27,332 nucleotides of DNA from Actinoplanes subtropicus (GCF_000721705.1 NZ_JOJL01000064.1:1-27332); one strand, 5' to 3'. Positions 16,715-24,594 are shown, counted from the first letter of the stretch. Notes: a model not told the origin generated them from the letters alone. Translations and numbers: made by a program.

Positions 16715-17373
16715 CACGGCATCCGGGTCAGGGCCCGCTCTCGGTACGGCCGCTGAGGACTCTCTTGCTCGTCGTGGCGGGGCCGTTGCTGCTGGCGCTC
16801 GCCGGGATGGTGCATCCCGCCGGGCTGTCGGCCGGGACAGCTCATCGCTGGGTGCAGTTGCACATCGTCCTGCTCCCGGTCTTTCCGTTGCTGGCGTTGG
16901 GTTTCCCGGTCCTGCTCCGGGGCCGGCCGCGCGCCGGGGTTGCCGGAGGTGCCACGGTCGTCGCGTGGGTGTGCGCCGCCGCGTACGCGGTCGGGTACAC
17001 CGGCCTGGATGCCGTGGCCGGTATCGCCGCGGGCACCGTCGCCGGGCAGCCAGGCGATCCGGGCCAGCTACGCGCAGTGGTGCTGGCTCTCTACGACATC
17101 GCCAACGAACTCGGGCGGGCCGGCGTGTACGCCTTCCTCGCCGCCGTGCTGGCCTGCACGGTGGCGCTCGGCACCCGGCACGGATGGCGTGTCCTGCCGG
17201 GCGCCGCGGTTCTGCTCGGTGCCGGCTACTCCTTCATCGACAGCCACATCTTCCGGCCCCGCGGGGTACTGACCATGCTGGCCATGGCCGCCGGCTTCGC
17301 ACTGTGGACCTGGGCCACCGCATCGGAGCACCGCAAGCTGCACCGCCCGGGCCGGGTCGCATCTCCGCAGTGA
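16711..17373 (+). CDS. Polytopic membrane protein of unknown function
   Basis: 220 residues with about six hydrophobic segments (first TLLLVVAGPLLLALAGMVHP, then HIVLLPVFPLLALGFPVLL, VVAWVCAAAYAVGYTGLDAV and others). A charged SEHRKLHRPGR tail ends the protein. I do not recognise a named family. ATG 16711 overlaps the TGA of an upstream frame (ATGA), suggesting former coupling to a regulator gene. No catalytic motif is visible. Confidence 0.75.
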   Translation: MTRHPGQGPLSVRPLRTLLLVVAGPLLLALAGMVHPAGLSAGTAHRWVQLHIVLLPVFPLLALGFPVLLRGRPRAGVAGGATVVAWVCAAAYAVGYTGLDAVAGIAAGTVAGQPGDPGQLRAVVLALYDIANELGRAGVYAFLAAVLACTVALGTRHGWRVLPGAAVLLGAGYSFIDSHIFRPRGVLTMLAMAAGFALWTWATASEHRKLHRPGRVASPQ

Positions 17374-17428
17374 CCATGCCGGCTGCGGGAAGCGGCCCGC
17401 CGAGGTTCTTACGGTCCGGGTGTAAAGC

Positions 17429-17443
17429 CCTTACGAGCCGCGA
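17429..17443 (+). promoter_or_regulatory. Upstream motif shared with the first lactonase-like gene
   Basis: CCTTACGAGCCGCGA ends 78 bases before the ATG at 17522 and matches 1784-1798 at 12 of 15 positions, at almost the same distance. TCTTAC lies at 17407-17412. Confidence 0.4.
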
Positions 17444-17521
17444 AACAGCCCTCGTTCCGGCGGTCTCCGGCAACAGGATTGCGGACGGACCTGAACCACC
17501 GCACCCGAGGAGCAGCCAGTT

Positions 17522-18640
17522 ATGAGAACCACGACCAGGATCGCCGGTGCCGCTGGGTTCGCGCTCGCCGCGACGACGTTGATCGCCGGGCCGGCTTCGG
17601 CCGGCGGCGCGTCGCACGAGGGTGCCGTGTTCGCGATGAGCGACAACCTGTCGGACAACACGGTCGTCGCGTACGACCGGGAAACGAGCGGGCGGCTGAG
17701 CCAGGCCGGCGTCTACTCGACCGGCGGCCTCGGCGGCCAGTTGACCGGCTCGGTCGTCGACCACACCGCCTCCCAGGGCGCGCTCGCCCTGGACGACGGA
17801 GTGCTGTACGCGGTGAACGCCGGCAGCGACACGCTCACCGTCTTCGACGTGCACGGCGACCGGCTCAGCAAGCGCCAGGTCATCACGTCAGGCGGGGCGT
17901 TCCCGGTCAGCGTCGCCGTGCACGGCAACCTGGTGTATGTGCTCAACGCCCGCGACGGCGGCTCGATCCAGGGCTACCTGCGGCTCGGCCGGACCCTGGT
18001 GAAGGTGGCCGGCTGGCATCGGGCGCTCGGGCTCGACCCGGCCGCGACGCCGGAGTTCACCCACACGCCCGGGCAGATCGCCTTCACCCCGGACGGTTCC
18101 CGGCTGATCGTCACCACCAAGGCCGGCAGCAATGCCATCGACGTGTACGCCGTCGACCGGCTCCGCGGCCCGTCGGCCCGGCCGGTGGTGAACGCCGAAC
18201 CGGGCGCGGTCCCGTTCGCGGTGACCTTCGACGCCCGCGGTCACCTGGTCGTCGCGGAGGCCGGCCCGAGCGCCGTCGCCACGTTCACCGTCAACCGCGA
18301 CGACACCCTCACCCCGCTGGCCGGCACGGCGACCGGCCAGGCGGCCACCTGCTGGATCGTCGCCGCCGACGGCGCCGTGTACACGGGCAACGCCGGCAGC
18401 GGCAACCTGTCCGGCTACCGGGTGGCCCCCGGCGGATCGCTGACCTCCCTGGGCACCTTCGCCACCGGCGCCGGCCAGGTCGACGCGGCGGTCACCCCGG
18501 ACGGCCGGTTCCTGTACGCACAGACTGGCGCCGCCGGCGACGTCGTGGCGCTGCGGATCGACCGCGACGGTTCCCTGACGAAGCTGGGCGAGGTCACCGT
18601 GCCCGGCGCGGCCGGCGGCGAAGGCATCGTCGCGTCCTGA
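17522..18640 (+). CDS. Secreted lactonase-family beta-propeller protein (paralog 2)
   Basis: 372 residues. Signal peptide MRTTTRIAGAAGFALAATTL with likely cleavage after ASA (residue 27), then the same blade motifs as the protein at 1876-2952: YAVNAGSDTLTVFDVHGDRL, VYVLNA, FTPDGSRLIVTTK, ATCWIVAADG and a closing EGIVAS. The two are clear paralogs of YVTN/lactonase-type propellers. GAGGAG lies ten bases before ATG 17522. Enzyme activity is unproven for exported members. It is preceded by the membrane-protein gene (148 bp gap) and its own promoter region. Confidence 0.87.
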   Translation: MRTTTRIAGAAGFALAATTLIAGPASAGGASHEGAVFAMSDNLSDNTVVAYDRETSGRLSQAGVYSTGGLGGQLTGSVVDHTASQGALALDDGVLYAVNAGSDTLTVFDVHGDRLSKRQVITSGGAFPVSVAVHGNLVYVLNARDGGSIQGYLRLGRTLVKVAGWHRALGLDPAATPEFTHTPGQIAFTPDGSRLIVTTKAGSNAIDVYAVDRLRGPSARPVVNAEPGAVPFAVTFDARGHLVVAEAGPSAVATFTVNRDDTLTPLAGTATGQAATCWIVAADGAVYTGNAGSGNLSGYRVAPGGSLTSLGTFATGAGQVDAAVTPDGRFLYAQTGAAGDVVALRIDRDGSLTKLGEVTVPGAAGGEGIVAS

Positions 18641-18703
18641 TCAGGTCGCGTTCGGAGCGGGGGTGGACGCCCCGGCGTGACGGTAGTCGACAACGAAAAC
18701 GAA

Positions 18704-18754
18704 GGTCTCCGGTAGGTGGTTCTGCGCTCAAGATCGAACCTCACACCGGAGACC
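18704..18754. repeat. 10-bp perfect inverted repeat, 31-base loop
   Basis: GGTCTCCGGT (18704-18713) and ACCGGAGACC (18745-18754) are exact inverted copies. The loop is too long for a classic terminator. It may be a leftover transposon end or the end of the paralog-2 transcription unit; no transposase gene is nearby. Confidence 0.5.
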
Positions 18755-18799
18755 TCGTGCCGAGCGCGGCGGCACGACGCTTGAGACGTTGCCTCCGTG

Positions 18800-19000
18800 T
18801 CATGGTCCGGTCAGCGACTCCACATGCCCGACACCGAAGTAGAAGACCGCGTGTCCCTCGTTGCCGGCCATCAGCCCCCCGACGGCAATCCTGTCGGAGT
18901 AGGCCGCGGGTACGACATCAGGGACTCGCCCTTGCGCAGCCCTTCGTCGTACAGCTTGATGATCTCGGTGTGGTAGCCGCAGCTCTCGAAGAACTTGAGG
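18800..19000 (-). pseudogene. C-terminal fragment of an unidentified protein joined to tetR
   Basis: From about 19000 leftward one frame reads FFESCGYHTEIIKLYDEGLR. After a frameshift near 18915 another reads VPAAYSDRIAVGGLMAGNEG and HAVFYFGVGHVESLTGP to a stop at 18800. It looks like real protein sequence, but I cannot name the family. It begins where TetR similarity stops. Confidence 0.45.
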
Positions 19001-19324
19001 ACTACGGCGTCACGCCACCGGCGCAACCCGGCGAACGAGCTGACGGCGCGCAGCACCTGGTACTGGCGCCTCCAGCACCACCGCCGCCTGATGGGCGATG
19101 ACCTCGTGCACCAGAGCGTCCTTGTCGGCGAAGTGGTGGTAGAGCTGGGACTTGCTGGTGCCGCTCGCGACCCGGATCTCGTCGAGGGTGGTGGTGGCGA
19201 CGCCCTGGACGGTCATCAGCTCGGCGGCGGCCAGCACGATGCGCTCCCGGGTGGCCGCGCCGCGCGCGGTCAGCCGGGCGCCCTCACCCTTGACCTGCGA
19301 GCCCTTGACCTGCGTGTCGGCCAC
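19000..19324 (-). pseudogene. TetR family regulator, frameshifted and truncated
   Basis: Starting at GTG 19324, an intact TetR DNA-binding domain is visible (ERIVLAAAELMTVQGVATTT, TSKSQLYHHFADKDALVHEV). A one-base insertion near 19076-19080 (GCGCCAGTACC) diverts the frame to a stop at 19010. The correct continuation, QVLRAVSSFAGLRRWRDAVV, is in the next frame and then runs into unrelated sequence at about 19000. The ligand-binding domain is therefore lost. It is divergent from the oxidoreductase at 19373, its likely former target. A product with only the DNA-binding domain might still be made. Confidence 0.75.
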
Positions 19325-19372
19325 GGCCGCCAGGGTACCCGAGTAGACCAGACCGAAAAGGAGACCACCCGT

Positions 19373-20290
19373 ATGAGAGCGATCGTGGTGACCGGCCAGG
19401 CCGCCGGGACGGTCGGGATGACGCTGGTGCAGCGGCCCGAACCGGCCCCGGCGATCAACGACGTCGTGGTCGAGGTGTACGCGTCGGGGTTCGTCCCGAC
19501 CGAGACGGCGTGGCCCTCGACCTGGACCGATCGGCCCGGCCGGGACCGGACGCCGACGGTGCCCGGACACGAGCTGGCCGGGGTGGTCACCGCCCTCGGC
19601 TACGGCACCACCGGGCTGTCGGTGGGCCAGCGGGTCTTCGGCCTCGCCGACTGGTATCGCGACGGCACCCTCGCGGAATATGTGGCCGTGGAGGCGCGTA
19701 ACCTCGCGCCGCTGCCCGGTGACGTGGACTTTGCGGTGGGTGCGAGCCTGCCGATCTCGGGGCTGACCGCGTGGCAGGGACTGTTCGAGCACGGCCGGCT
19801 GCGCCCGGGCCAGAGCGTGCTCGCGCACGGCGCGGCCGGCGCGGTGGGGACGATGGTGACCCAGCTGGCTCGCGAGTTCGGCGCGTACGTCATCGGCACC
19901 GGACGCGCCGCCGACCGCGAGAAGGCACTGGATTTCGGCGCGCACGAGTTCGTCGACCTCGACACCGACGCCCTGGACCAGGTCGGCGGCGTCGACCTGG
20001 TCTTCGACGTCATCGGCGGCGACATCCAGGCCCGGTCCGCGCGTCTGGTGCGCGCCGGCGGAACCCTGGTGTCCATCGTCGGGCCAGCCGAGGCGCGACC
20101 CGCCGACGGCCGGGCGGTCGACTTCGTGGTCGAGGCCGACCGAGCCCAGCTCACCGAGATCGTCCAGCGGATACGCGACGGCCGGCTGCGCCCGAACATC
20201 GGCACCGTCGCCACACTCGACGACGCCGTCGCGGCCATCACCCCCACCGAGCGGATCACCGGCAAGACGATCATCCGCGTGCGCCCGTGA
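19373..20290 (+). CDS. MDR-superfamily NADP-dependent oxidoreductase (zinc-free quinone reductase type)
   Basis: 305 residues. The GroES-like domain has TPTVPGHELAGVV (60-72). The Rossmann domain has AHGAAGAVGT (151-160), followed by VDLVFDVIGG and GKTIIRV at the C-terminus. No structural zinc cysteines are present, placing it with zinc-free quinone/enoyl reductases. The likely reaction is NAD(P)H-dependent reduction of a quinone or enone; the exact substrate is unknown. AAGGAG precedes ATG 19373. It is divergent from the broken tetR with a 48-bp gap containing GGGTACCC (19333-19340) and an imperfect TAGACC/AGACC repeat, so it may now be deregulated. Confidence 0.9.
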   Translation: MRAIVVTGQAAGTVGMTLVQRPEPAPAINDVVVEVYASGFVPTETAWPSTWTDRPGRDRTPTVPGHELAGVVTALGYGTTGLSVGQRVFGLADWYRDGTLAEYVAVEARNLAPLPGDVDFAVGASLPISGLTAWQGLFEHGRLRPGQSVLAHGAAGAVGTMVTQLAREFGAYVIGTGRAADREKALDFGAHEFVDLDTDALDQVGGVDLVFDVIGGDIQARSARLVRAGGTLVSIVGPAEARPADGRAVDFVVEADRAQLTEIVQRIRDGRLRPNIGTVATLDDAVAAITPTERITGKTIIRVRP

Positions 20291-20718
20291 GCACGTTCAA
20301 CAGGAACGGCAGGACCAGCGTGCCGTCGCTGTCGTCCACAGCCGGCCGGCTGGTCCGTCGGCCGGAGGCGGCACCCCGCCGATAAGCCGCGCGGTGGTCG
20401 CCCCGGCCCGGTCGGTCAGATGCCGGCTCTCCACCACCTCGCCCGACTCACGCGGCTCCCGGTCCATGCGCATCGTCGTCCGCATGTCGCCGACGTTTCT
20501 TGACTTCACTGACGACCAGTGTCGGACCCAGCTACCCGGATCCGGACGTCACCACGGGCGAGATCGGCGCGGGTTGACGACACGAGATTCGGCCGCAGGT
20601 CGGCGGGTGGACGACAGGCACATGGCCGTCAACGAGCTCGCCCGGGCCGGCGTCAAGGTCACCGCGATCGCCGCATCGGCCAGGGCGGCTCGCACGCCGC
20701 CGACGTCGCTCGGCCACG
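20291..20718. other. Gene-poor, decayed stretch
   Basis: No intact gene. It includes the YCII remnant (listed separately) and, on the plus strand at 20609-20721, a short protein-like frame with MAVNELARAGVKVTAIA that I cannot identify. Confidence 0.5.
20351..20485 (-). pseudogene. YCII-related (DGPF) protein remnant
   Basis: The frame reads ESGEVVESRHLTDRAGATTA then GGVPPPADGP. It matches the core of YCII-related proteins (SGELVES..L.....A.TVR..DG.P.VTDGPFAE) up to ADGPA, then degenerates. The N-terminal strand and the C-terminal third are missing. YCII genes often accompany ECF sigma factors in actinomycetes, and one follows here. Confidence 0.6.
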
Positions 20719-20977
20719 AGTGACTTGGTTGTGCACGGCCTCGACCAGATCCGCGCCGCGCTGGCCGGTTTCGCCGCCCTGCAGCCCCACTCTGACCCCG
20801 GACATCCGCAAAGAGGTCGAGGCCGGCGACATCGCCACCGTGCTCAACGCCTGGACCCTGGAGGGCACCGGCCCGGACGGCACCCCGCTGCGGCTGACCG
20901 GCACCAGCGCCGACGTTCTGCGCCGCCGCGCCGACGGCACCTGGGGGCTGCTGATCGACGACCCCTGGGGTGCGTGA
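20719..20977 (+). pseudogene. SnoaL-like protein, C-terminal half with a frameshift
   Basis: SDLVVHGLDQIRAALAGFAA in one frame continues, after a one-base shift in a CCCC run near 20786, as TLTPDIRKEVEAGDIATVLN and ends GTWGLLIDDPWGA, a typical SnoaL/DUF4440 C-terminus. The N-terminal third is missing. It lies just upstream of the ECF sigma gene. Confidence 0.65.
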
Positions 20978-21008
20978 TCCCGGCGTCCTGGCCGGTACCC
21001 TGCGCTGC

Positions 21009-21650
21009 ATGGCCGATACCGCGCTGCCCGCCGACGCCGTCGTCGTAGCCCGGCTCCGCGCGCGGGACGAGACCATGTTCGCCGCCCTGATCGACGCGTG
21101 GTCGCCCGCCATGCTGCGCGCGGCCCGAGCCTACGTGGCCGACGAGCACACCGCGCAGGACGTGGTCCAGGAGGCCTGGCTCGGGGTGCTTCGTGGCATC
21201 GACGGGTTCCAGGAGGCCTCCTCGCTGCGTACCTGGGTCTACCGGATCCTCATCAACAAGGCCAAGACCCGGGGCGTACGGGACGCGCGCACCGTTCCCG
21301 GGCTCGGCGTCACCGACGACGACCACGGCCCGACCGTTGACCCCGCCCGGTTCCGGGGTGCGGACGATCCGTACCCCGGGCATTGGCGCAGCTCGCCACC
21401 CGCCTGGCCGTCGCCGGAGGACGGCGCGCTGGCCGCCGAGACCCGCCGCCAGCTGGCCGACGCGCTGGCCGGCCTGCCCGCCCGGCAACGGGTCGTGGTG
21501 ACCCTGCGCGACGTTGCCGGGCACAGCAGCGACGAGGTGTGCGAGCTGCTGTCGATCAGCGCGGCCAACCAGCGGGTCCTGCTGCACCGCGGCCGGGCCG
21601 CGCTGCGCGCCGTCCTGGAACAGCACTGGGTCAAGGAGGCGACCGCGTGA
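21009..21650 (+). CDS. ECF-family RNA polymerase sigma factor
   Basis: 213 residues. Sigma-2 spans about 25-92 (AQDVVQEAWLGVLRGIDGF, then LRTWVYRILINKAK). A linker with GHWRSSPPAWPSPEDG follows. Sigma-4 spans about 145-203 (LPARQRVVVTLRDVAG, then helix-turn-helix ELLSISAANQRVLLHRGRA). It directs polymerase to a stress or envelope regulon not identifiable here. I favour ATG 21009: TACCCT seven bases upstream fits a leaderless -10 (TAnnnT). A GTG at 20970 would add 13 residues. Its stop overlaps the start of the ZAS protein gene (GTGA), so the pair is translationally coupled. Confidence 0.92.
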   Translation: MADTALPADAVVVARLRARDETMFAALIDAWSPAMLRAARAYVADEHTAQDVVQEAWLGVLRGIDGFQEASSLRTWVYRILINKAKTRGVRDARTVPGLGVTDDDHGPTVDPARFRGADDPYPGHWRSSPPAWPSPEDGALAAETRRQLADALAGLPARQRVVVTLRDVAGHSSDEVCELLSISAANQRVLLHRGRAALRAVLEQHWVKEATA

Positions 21651-21877
21651 ACTGCGACGAGTTCGTGGAACTGGTCACCGCCTACCTGGAGGGTGCCCTG
21701 CCGGCGGAGACCGAGCGGCGCTTCGTCGAGCACCTCGCCGAGTGCGACGGCTGCGACCGCTACCTCGACCAGATCCGCACCACCGTGCGGAACCTGGGCC
21801 ACCTGCCCGCGCAGGGGCTGGCGTCCGACGCCCGCGACCGGCTGCTGGCAGCCTTCCGCGACTGGCCCGCCACCTGA
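21647..21877 (+). CDS. Zinc-associated (ZAS) anti-sigma factor, soluble
   Basis: 76 residues with the ZAS motif H29-x3-C33-x2-C36 (EHLAECDGC) in the usual helical context (ELVTAYLEGALP at the N-terminus). No membrane segment follows, so it is a short cytoplasmic anti-sigma factor that should sequester the sigma factor encoded just upstream, perhaps releasing it on thiol oxidation or zinc loss. The start is GTG 21647 with AAGGAGG upstream and a 4-bp overlap with the sigma stop. Confidence 0.88.
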   Translation: MNCDEFVELVTAYLEGALPAETERRFVEHLAECDGCDRYLDQIRTTVRNLGHLPAQGLASDARDRLLAAFRDWPAT

Positions 21878-21934
21878 GCCCAGCCGACCGCCCACCGCAC
21901 GCCCCATACACCCGACGCCCCGGACGCTGGTCAC

Positions 21935-22495
21935 CTACACCGCGGAAGCCGGCTCCCCGTCGGAGGCGAGCCGGCGACTGCTGTCCTCGCGGGCGAGCAC
22001 GGCCCGGGTGTAGAGCAGGTCGAAGCCGCGGCGCTGCGCGTTCTGCTGCGACTTCGAGCCGGGCTGGACGGTGATGACCGCGAGGTCGCAGCCGGCCGCG
22101 GTGGCATCGGCGAGCCGGGCCGACAGCTGGGCACTCTGAATGCCGCGGCGACGGAAGGCGGGCGCGGTGCCGGCGCCGGTGAGCTGGGCGATGCCGTCGG
22201 CGACCCGCATGCTGCCGCCGCCGGCCGGCACCCCGTCCAGCCGGGCCAGGTACCGCTGGACCAGCCCGGCGGCGTCCCGCTCGGCGTAGCCGTGCCACGG
22301 GCAGCGCAGCCAGCCGTTCTCGATCGAACCCTCACCCAGCGGCCCACCCTGATGCGGGCACCGATTGTCCAACGCACCCAGCCGCACCCCGCAACGGGCC
22401 AACGCGACCGTCCGCCCACCCACGACCACGCTGCGGACCCGCCCCTCGCCGGGCACATCCACCGGCTCCACCCGATGCCAACCGTCGACACTCAT
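21935..22495 (-). CDS. Chimeric ORF: Rieske [2Fe-2S] domain fused to the C-terminal half of a GNAT acetyltransferase
   Basis: 186 residues in one open frame. Residues 1-70 are a Rieske ferredoxin-type domain with both ligand pairs (C46-x-H48 and C65-x2-H68 in RCPWHGY). The usual Rieske continuation is absent. From residue 71 the sequence is GNAT-like: RYLARLDGVPAGGGSM, then the CoA loop APAFRRRGIQ (111-120) and QPGSKSQQNAQRRGFDLLYT. The N-terminal half of the acetyltransferase is missing. ATG 22495 has AGGAGAGGG upstream. Most likely a deletion joined two genes; whether the product folds is unknown. Confidence 0.75.
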   Translation of the reverse strand: MSVDGWHRVEPVDVPGEGRVRSVVVGGRTVALARCGVRLGALDNRCPHQGGPLGEGSIENGWLRCPWHGYAERDAAGLVQRYLARLDGVPAGGGSMRVADGIAQLTGAGTAPAFRRRGIQSAQLSARLADATAAGCDLAVITVQPGSKSQQNAQRRGFDLLYTRAVLAREDSSRRLASDGEPASAV

Positions 22496-22799
22496 GCCGT
22501 CGTCCCTCTCCTGTTGATGAGGTGTTCTGCGGTGTCTGTCTCCGGCATCGCGCCCGCCGTTACACGCTCGACGAAACGTGCGCGACGCGTACTGCGTGGT
22601 CGTGGACGCGGACGTCGGCAAGCAGCAACGCCCGCCGCCGAGGCCGGTCTGCGGAAACCGTTCGCCAAACCGGCCCCGTTCGGGTTGAGCGGCCACGCCC
22701 CTTTGCCGGCCGGCCGCAGCTGCGCGAGGTCCTGCGCGCCAGTCCGCTTGGCCGGGGCCCTCAGGTCCCGCGACAGGCCGCGACAGAACGCGGCGCAGA
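22496..22799. other. Intergenic region without a supportable gene
   Basis: About 300 bp between the Rieske-GNAT ORF and the tetR stop. Frames on both strands stay open but show no family motif; composition suggests decayed coding sequence. Nothing definite. Confidence 0.4.
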
Positions 22800-23495
22800 T
22801 CATTCCGGGCTGGAGTTCGGGTTGGGGCGGCGAGTCGAGCTGGCCATCGCGTGATCTCCAGACGTGCCCCTTGCAGAGGATCCGCTCGAGTGTCGTGGTG
22901 GCAGTTGGCCGTAGAGCATGCGGAGTTGGACGGTGACCAGGTCGTCCACCAGGCCGTCGGGGTCGGTGGCGGCGGCGAAGGTGGCGGTCTGCAGGTCGTC
23001 GATCATTCCGGCGAGCACGTGCGGGTCCGGTCCGGCCGGTGCCAGGCCGGCGGCGCGGCCGCGCTCGATCCGCGCGGCCAGCCGGGCGATGTGCGCCTCG
23101 CGCAGGCCGGCGCGCCATTGGCCGATCGGTGCGCAGGTGGGCGCTGCGGCCAGGACGCCGGTGAGCAGCCGGCCGTGGGTGCGCCAGATCGCGGCGAGGG
23201 TGGCGACGGCGCGCCGCAGACCCGGTTCGTCCGGCTCGGTGCCGTCCAGCCAGGGCCCGGCGTCGGCGTTCAGCTCACCGGTGAGCGCGCGCAGCAGCGT
23301 GACCACGACCGACAGTTTGGAGTCGAAGTAGAAGTAGAAGCTTGACCGGGAAATCTCCGCGCCGGCGGCGAGCTCGTCGATCGTGATGTCGGCGAGCGGT
23401 TTGTGTGCCAGCAGCGTCCGGGCGGTGTCGAGGATCGCCCGCTCGCGCCGGTCGCCCTTGCTCGGGGCGCGGCGCCGGCCGGGAGTGGGGCTCAT
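22800..23495 (-). CDS. TetR (EthR-like) transcriptional regulator
   Basis: 231 residues. N-terminal DNA-binding domain (about 15-62) with ITIDELAAGAEISRSSFYFY, where SFYFYF is typical of the EthR-like subgroup. The helical ligand domain is rich in alanine and leucine. The last 35 residues (after YGQLPP) are polar, low-complexity and probably disordered, possibly read-through past an older stop. ATG 23495. Divergent from the MDR gene at 23599, with two palindromes in the 103-bp gap that should be its operators. Confidence 0.9.
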   Translation of the reverse strand: MSPTPGRRRAPSKGDRRERAILDTARTLLAHKPLADITIDELAAGAEISRSSFYFYFDSKLSVVVTLLRALTGELNADAGPWLDGTEPDEPGLRRAVATLAAIWRTHGRLLTGVLAAAPTCAPIGQWRAGLREAHIARLAARIERGRAAGLAPAGPDPHVLAGMIDDLQTATFAAATDPDGLVDDLVTVQLRMLYGQLPPRHSSGSSARGTSGDHAMASSTRRPNPNSSPE

Positions 23496-23526
23496 GCGAC
23501 CAGGGTAACGGTTTCCCGAGCTGGAA

Positions 23527-23561
23527 TCGACACAGTGTCGAGTTTTTCGACATACTGTCGA
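23527..23561. promoter_or_regulatory. Twin TetR operators and promoter of the MDR gene
   Basis: TCGACACAGTGTCGA (23527-23541) is a perfect 7-1-7 palindrome and TCGACATACTGTCGA (23547-23561) a 6-3-6 palindrome. Their centres are 20 bp apart, two helical turns. On the plus strand TCGACA (23527-23532), 18 bp, then CATACT (23551-23556) makes a plausible promoter overlapped by both operators. Confidence 0.75.
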
Positions 23562-23598
23562 GTACGACCGACAGTCGCCGCTCGACAGGGAGAACACC

Positions 23599-24594
23599 GT
23601 GAAAGAGATCCGCCTCGCCGCCCGGCCCACCGGCTGGCCGACCGCCGCCAACTTCGAGATCGCCGAGACCGAGGTGCCCAAGCCGGGCGACGGTCAGGTG
23701 CTGATCCGTAACCTGTTCATGTCGGTCGACCCGTACATGCGGGGGCGGATGAACGACACCAAGTCCTACGTCGCGCCCTTCCCTGTCGGTGCGCCGCTGG
23801 ACGGCGGCGCGATCGGCGAGGTCGTCGCGTCGAACGTGGACGACCTCCCAGTGGGCGCGGTGGTTGCGCACGGTTACGGCTGGCGGGAGTACGCGGCGGT
23901 CGACGCTGCCCGGGTGCGGGTGGTCGACCCGGCGGCGGCGCCCACGCTCTCGGCGTACCTGGGGGTGCTCGGGCTGACCGGCCTCACCGCGTACGTCGGC
24001 CTGTTGGACATCGCGCAGTTCCGCGAGGGAGACACCGTCTTCGTCTCGGGCGCCGCCGGCGCCGTGGGCAGCGTGGCCGGTCAGATCGCGCGGCTTCGCG
24101 GAGCGAAGCGCGTCATCGGCAGCGCGGGCTCCGCCGAGAAGGCCCGCCATCTGACCGAGGACCTGGGCTTCGACGTCGCCCTCAACTACCGCGACGCCCC
24201 GATACGCGACCAGCTGCGGGCCGCCGCCCCCGACGGTATCGACGTCTACTTCGACAATGTCGGCGGCGACCATTTGGAGGCGGCCATCGACACGCTGAAC
24301 AAGTTCGGCCGGGTCGCGCTCTGCGGTGCCATCGCGCAGTACAACGAGGCCGCGCCGCCCGCCGCCCCGCGCAACCTCGCCCTGTCCATCGGCAAGGAGC
24401 TCAACCTGCGCGGCTTCATCGTCGGCAACCACAGCCACCGGATGTCCGACTTCGTCGCCGAGGTCGGCGGCTGGCTGCGCTCCGGACAGCTCTCCGCCCG
24501 CGAGACCGTGGTGGACGGCCTGGTGAACGCCCCGGAGGCGTTCCTCGGACTGCTCCGCGGCGAGAACACCGGGAAGATGATCGTCCGGCTCTGA
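23599..24594 (+). CDS. NADP-dependent enone/alkenal reductase (prostaglandin reductase/curcumin reductase-like MDR)
   Basis: 331 residues. The family markers are NLFMSVDPYMRGRMND near the start, GLTGLTAYVGLLDIAQ, the Rossmann loop SGAAGAVGSVAGQIAR, DVYFDNVGG and LRGFIVGNH. This places it in the leukotriene B4 dehydrogenase/CurA group, which reduces alpha,beta-unsaturated ketones and aldehydes with NADPH in the cytoplasm. Start GTG 23599 has GGGAGAA upstream. It is divergent from, and presumably repressed by, the TetR protein at 22800-23495. A strong terminator lies downstream at 24721-24755. Confidence 0.93.
   Translation: MKEIRLAARPTGWPTAANFEIAETEVPKPGDGQVLIRNLFMSVDPYMRGRMNDTKSYVAPFPVGAPLDGGAIGEVVASNVDDLPVGAVVAHGYGWREYAAVDAARVRVVDPAAAPTLSAYLGVLGLTGLTAYVGLLDIAQFREGDTVFVSGAAGAVGSVAGQIARLRGAKRVIGSAGSAEKARHLTEDLGFDVALNYRDAPIRDQLRAAAPDGIDVYFDNVGGDHLEAAIDTLNKFGRVALCGAIAQYNEAAPPAAPRNLALSIGKELNLRGFIVGNHSHRMSDFVAEVGGWLRSGQLSARETVVDGLVNAPEAFLGLLRGENTGKMIVRL

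Noticed and set aside
17479..19101. Long plus-strand frame overlapping the second lactonase-like gene in another frame
   Set aside because: Arg-rich out-of-frame translation; the secreted protein in the other frame has a signal peptide and blade repeats.
14896..20977. Sequencing errors as the sole cause of the broken genes
   Set aside because: Single-base shifts could be errors, but the 16-bp duplication, the internal deletion in the peroxiredoxin and the gene-gene junctions cannot be; resequencing would still be wise for the one-base cases.
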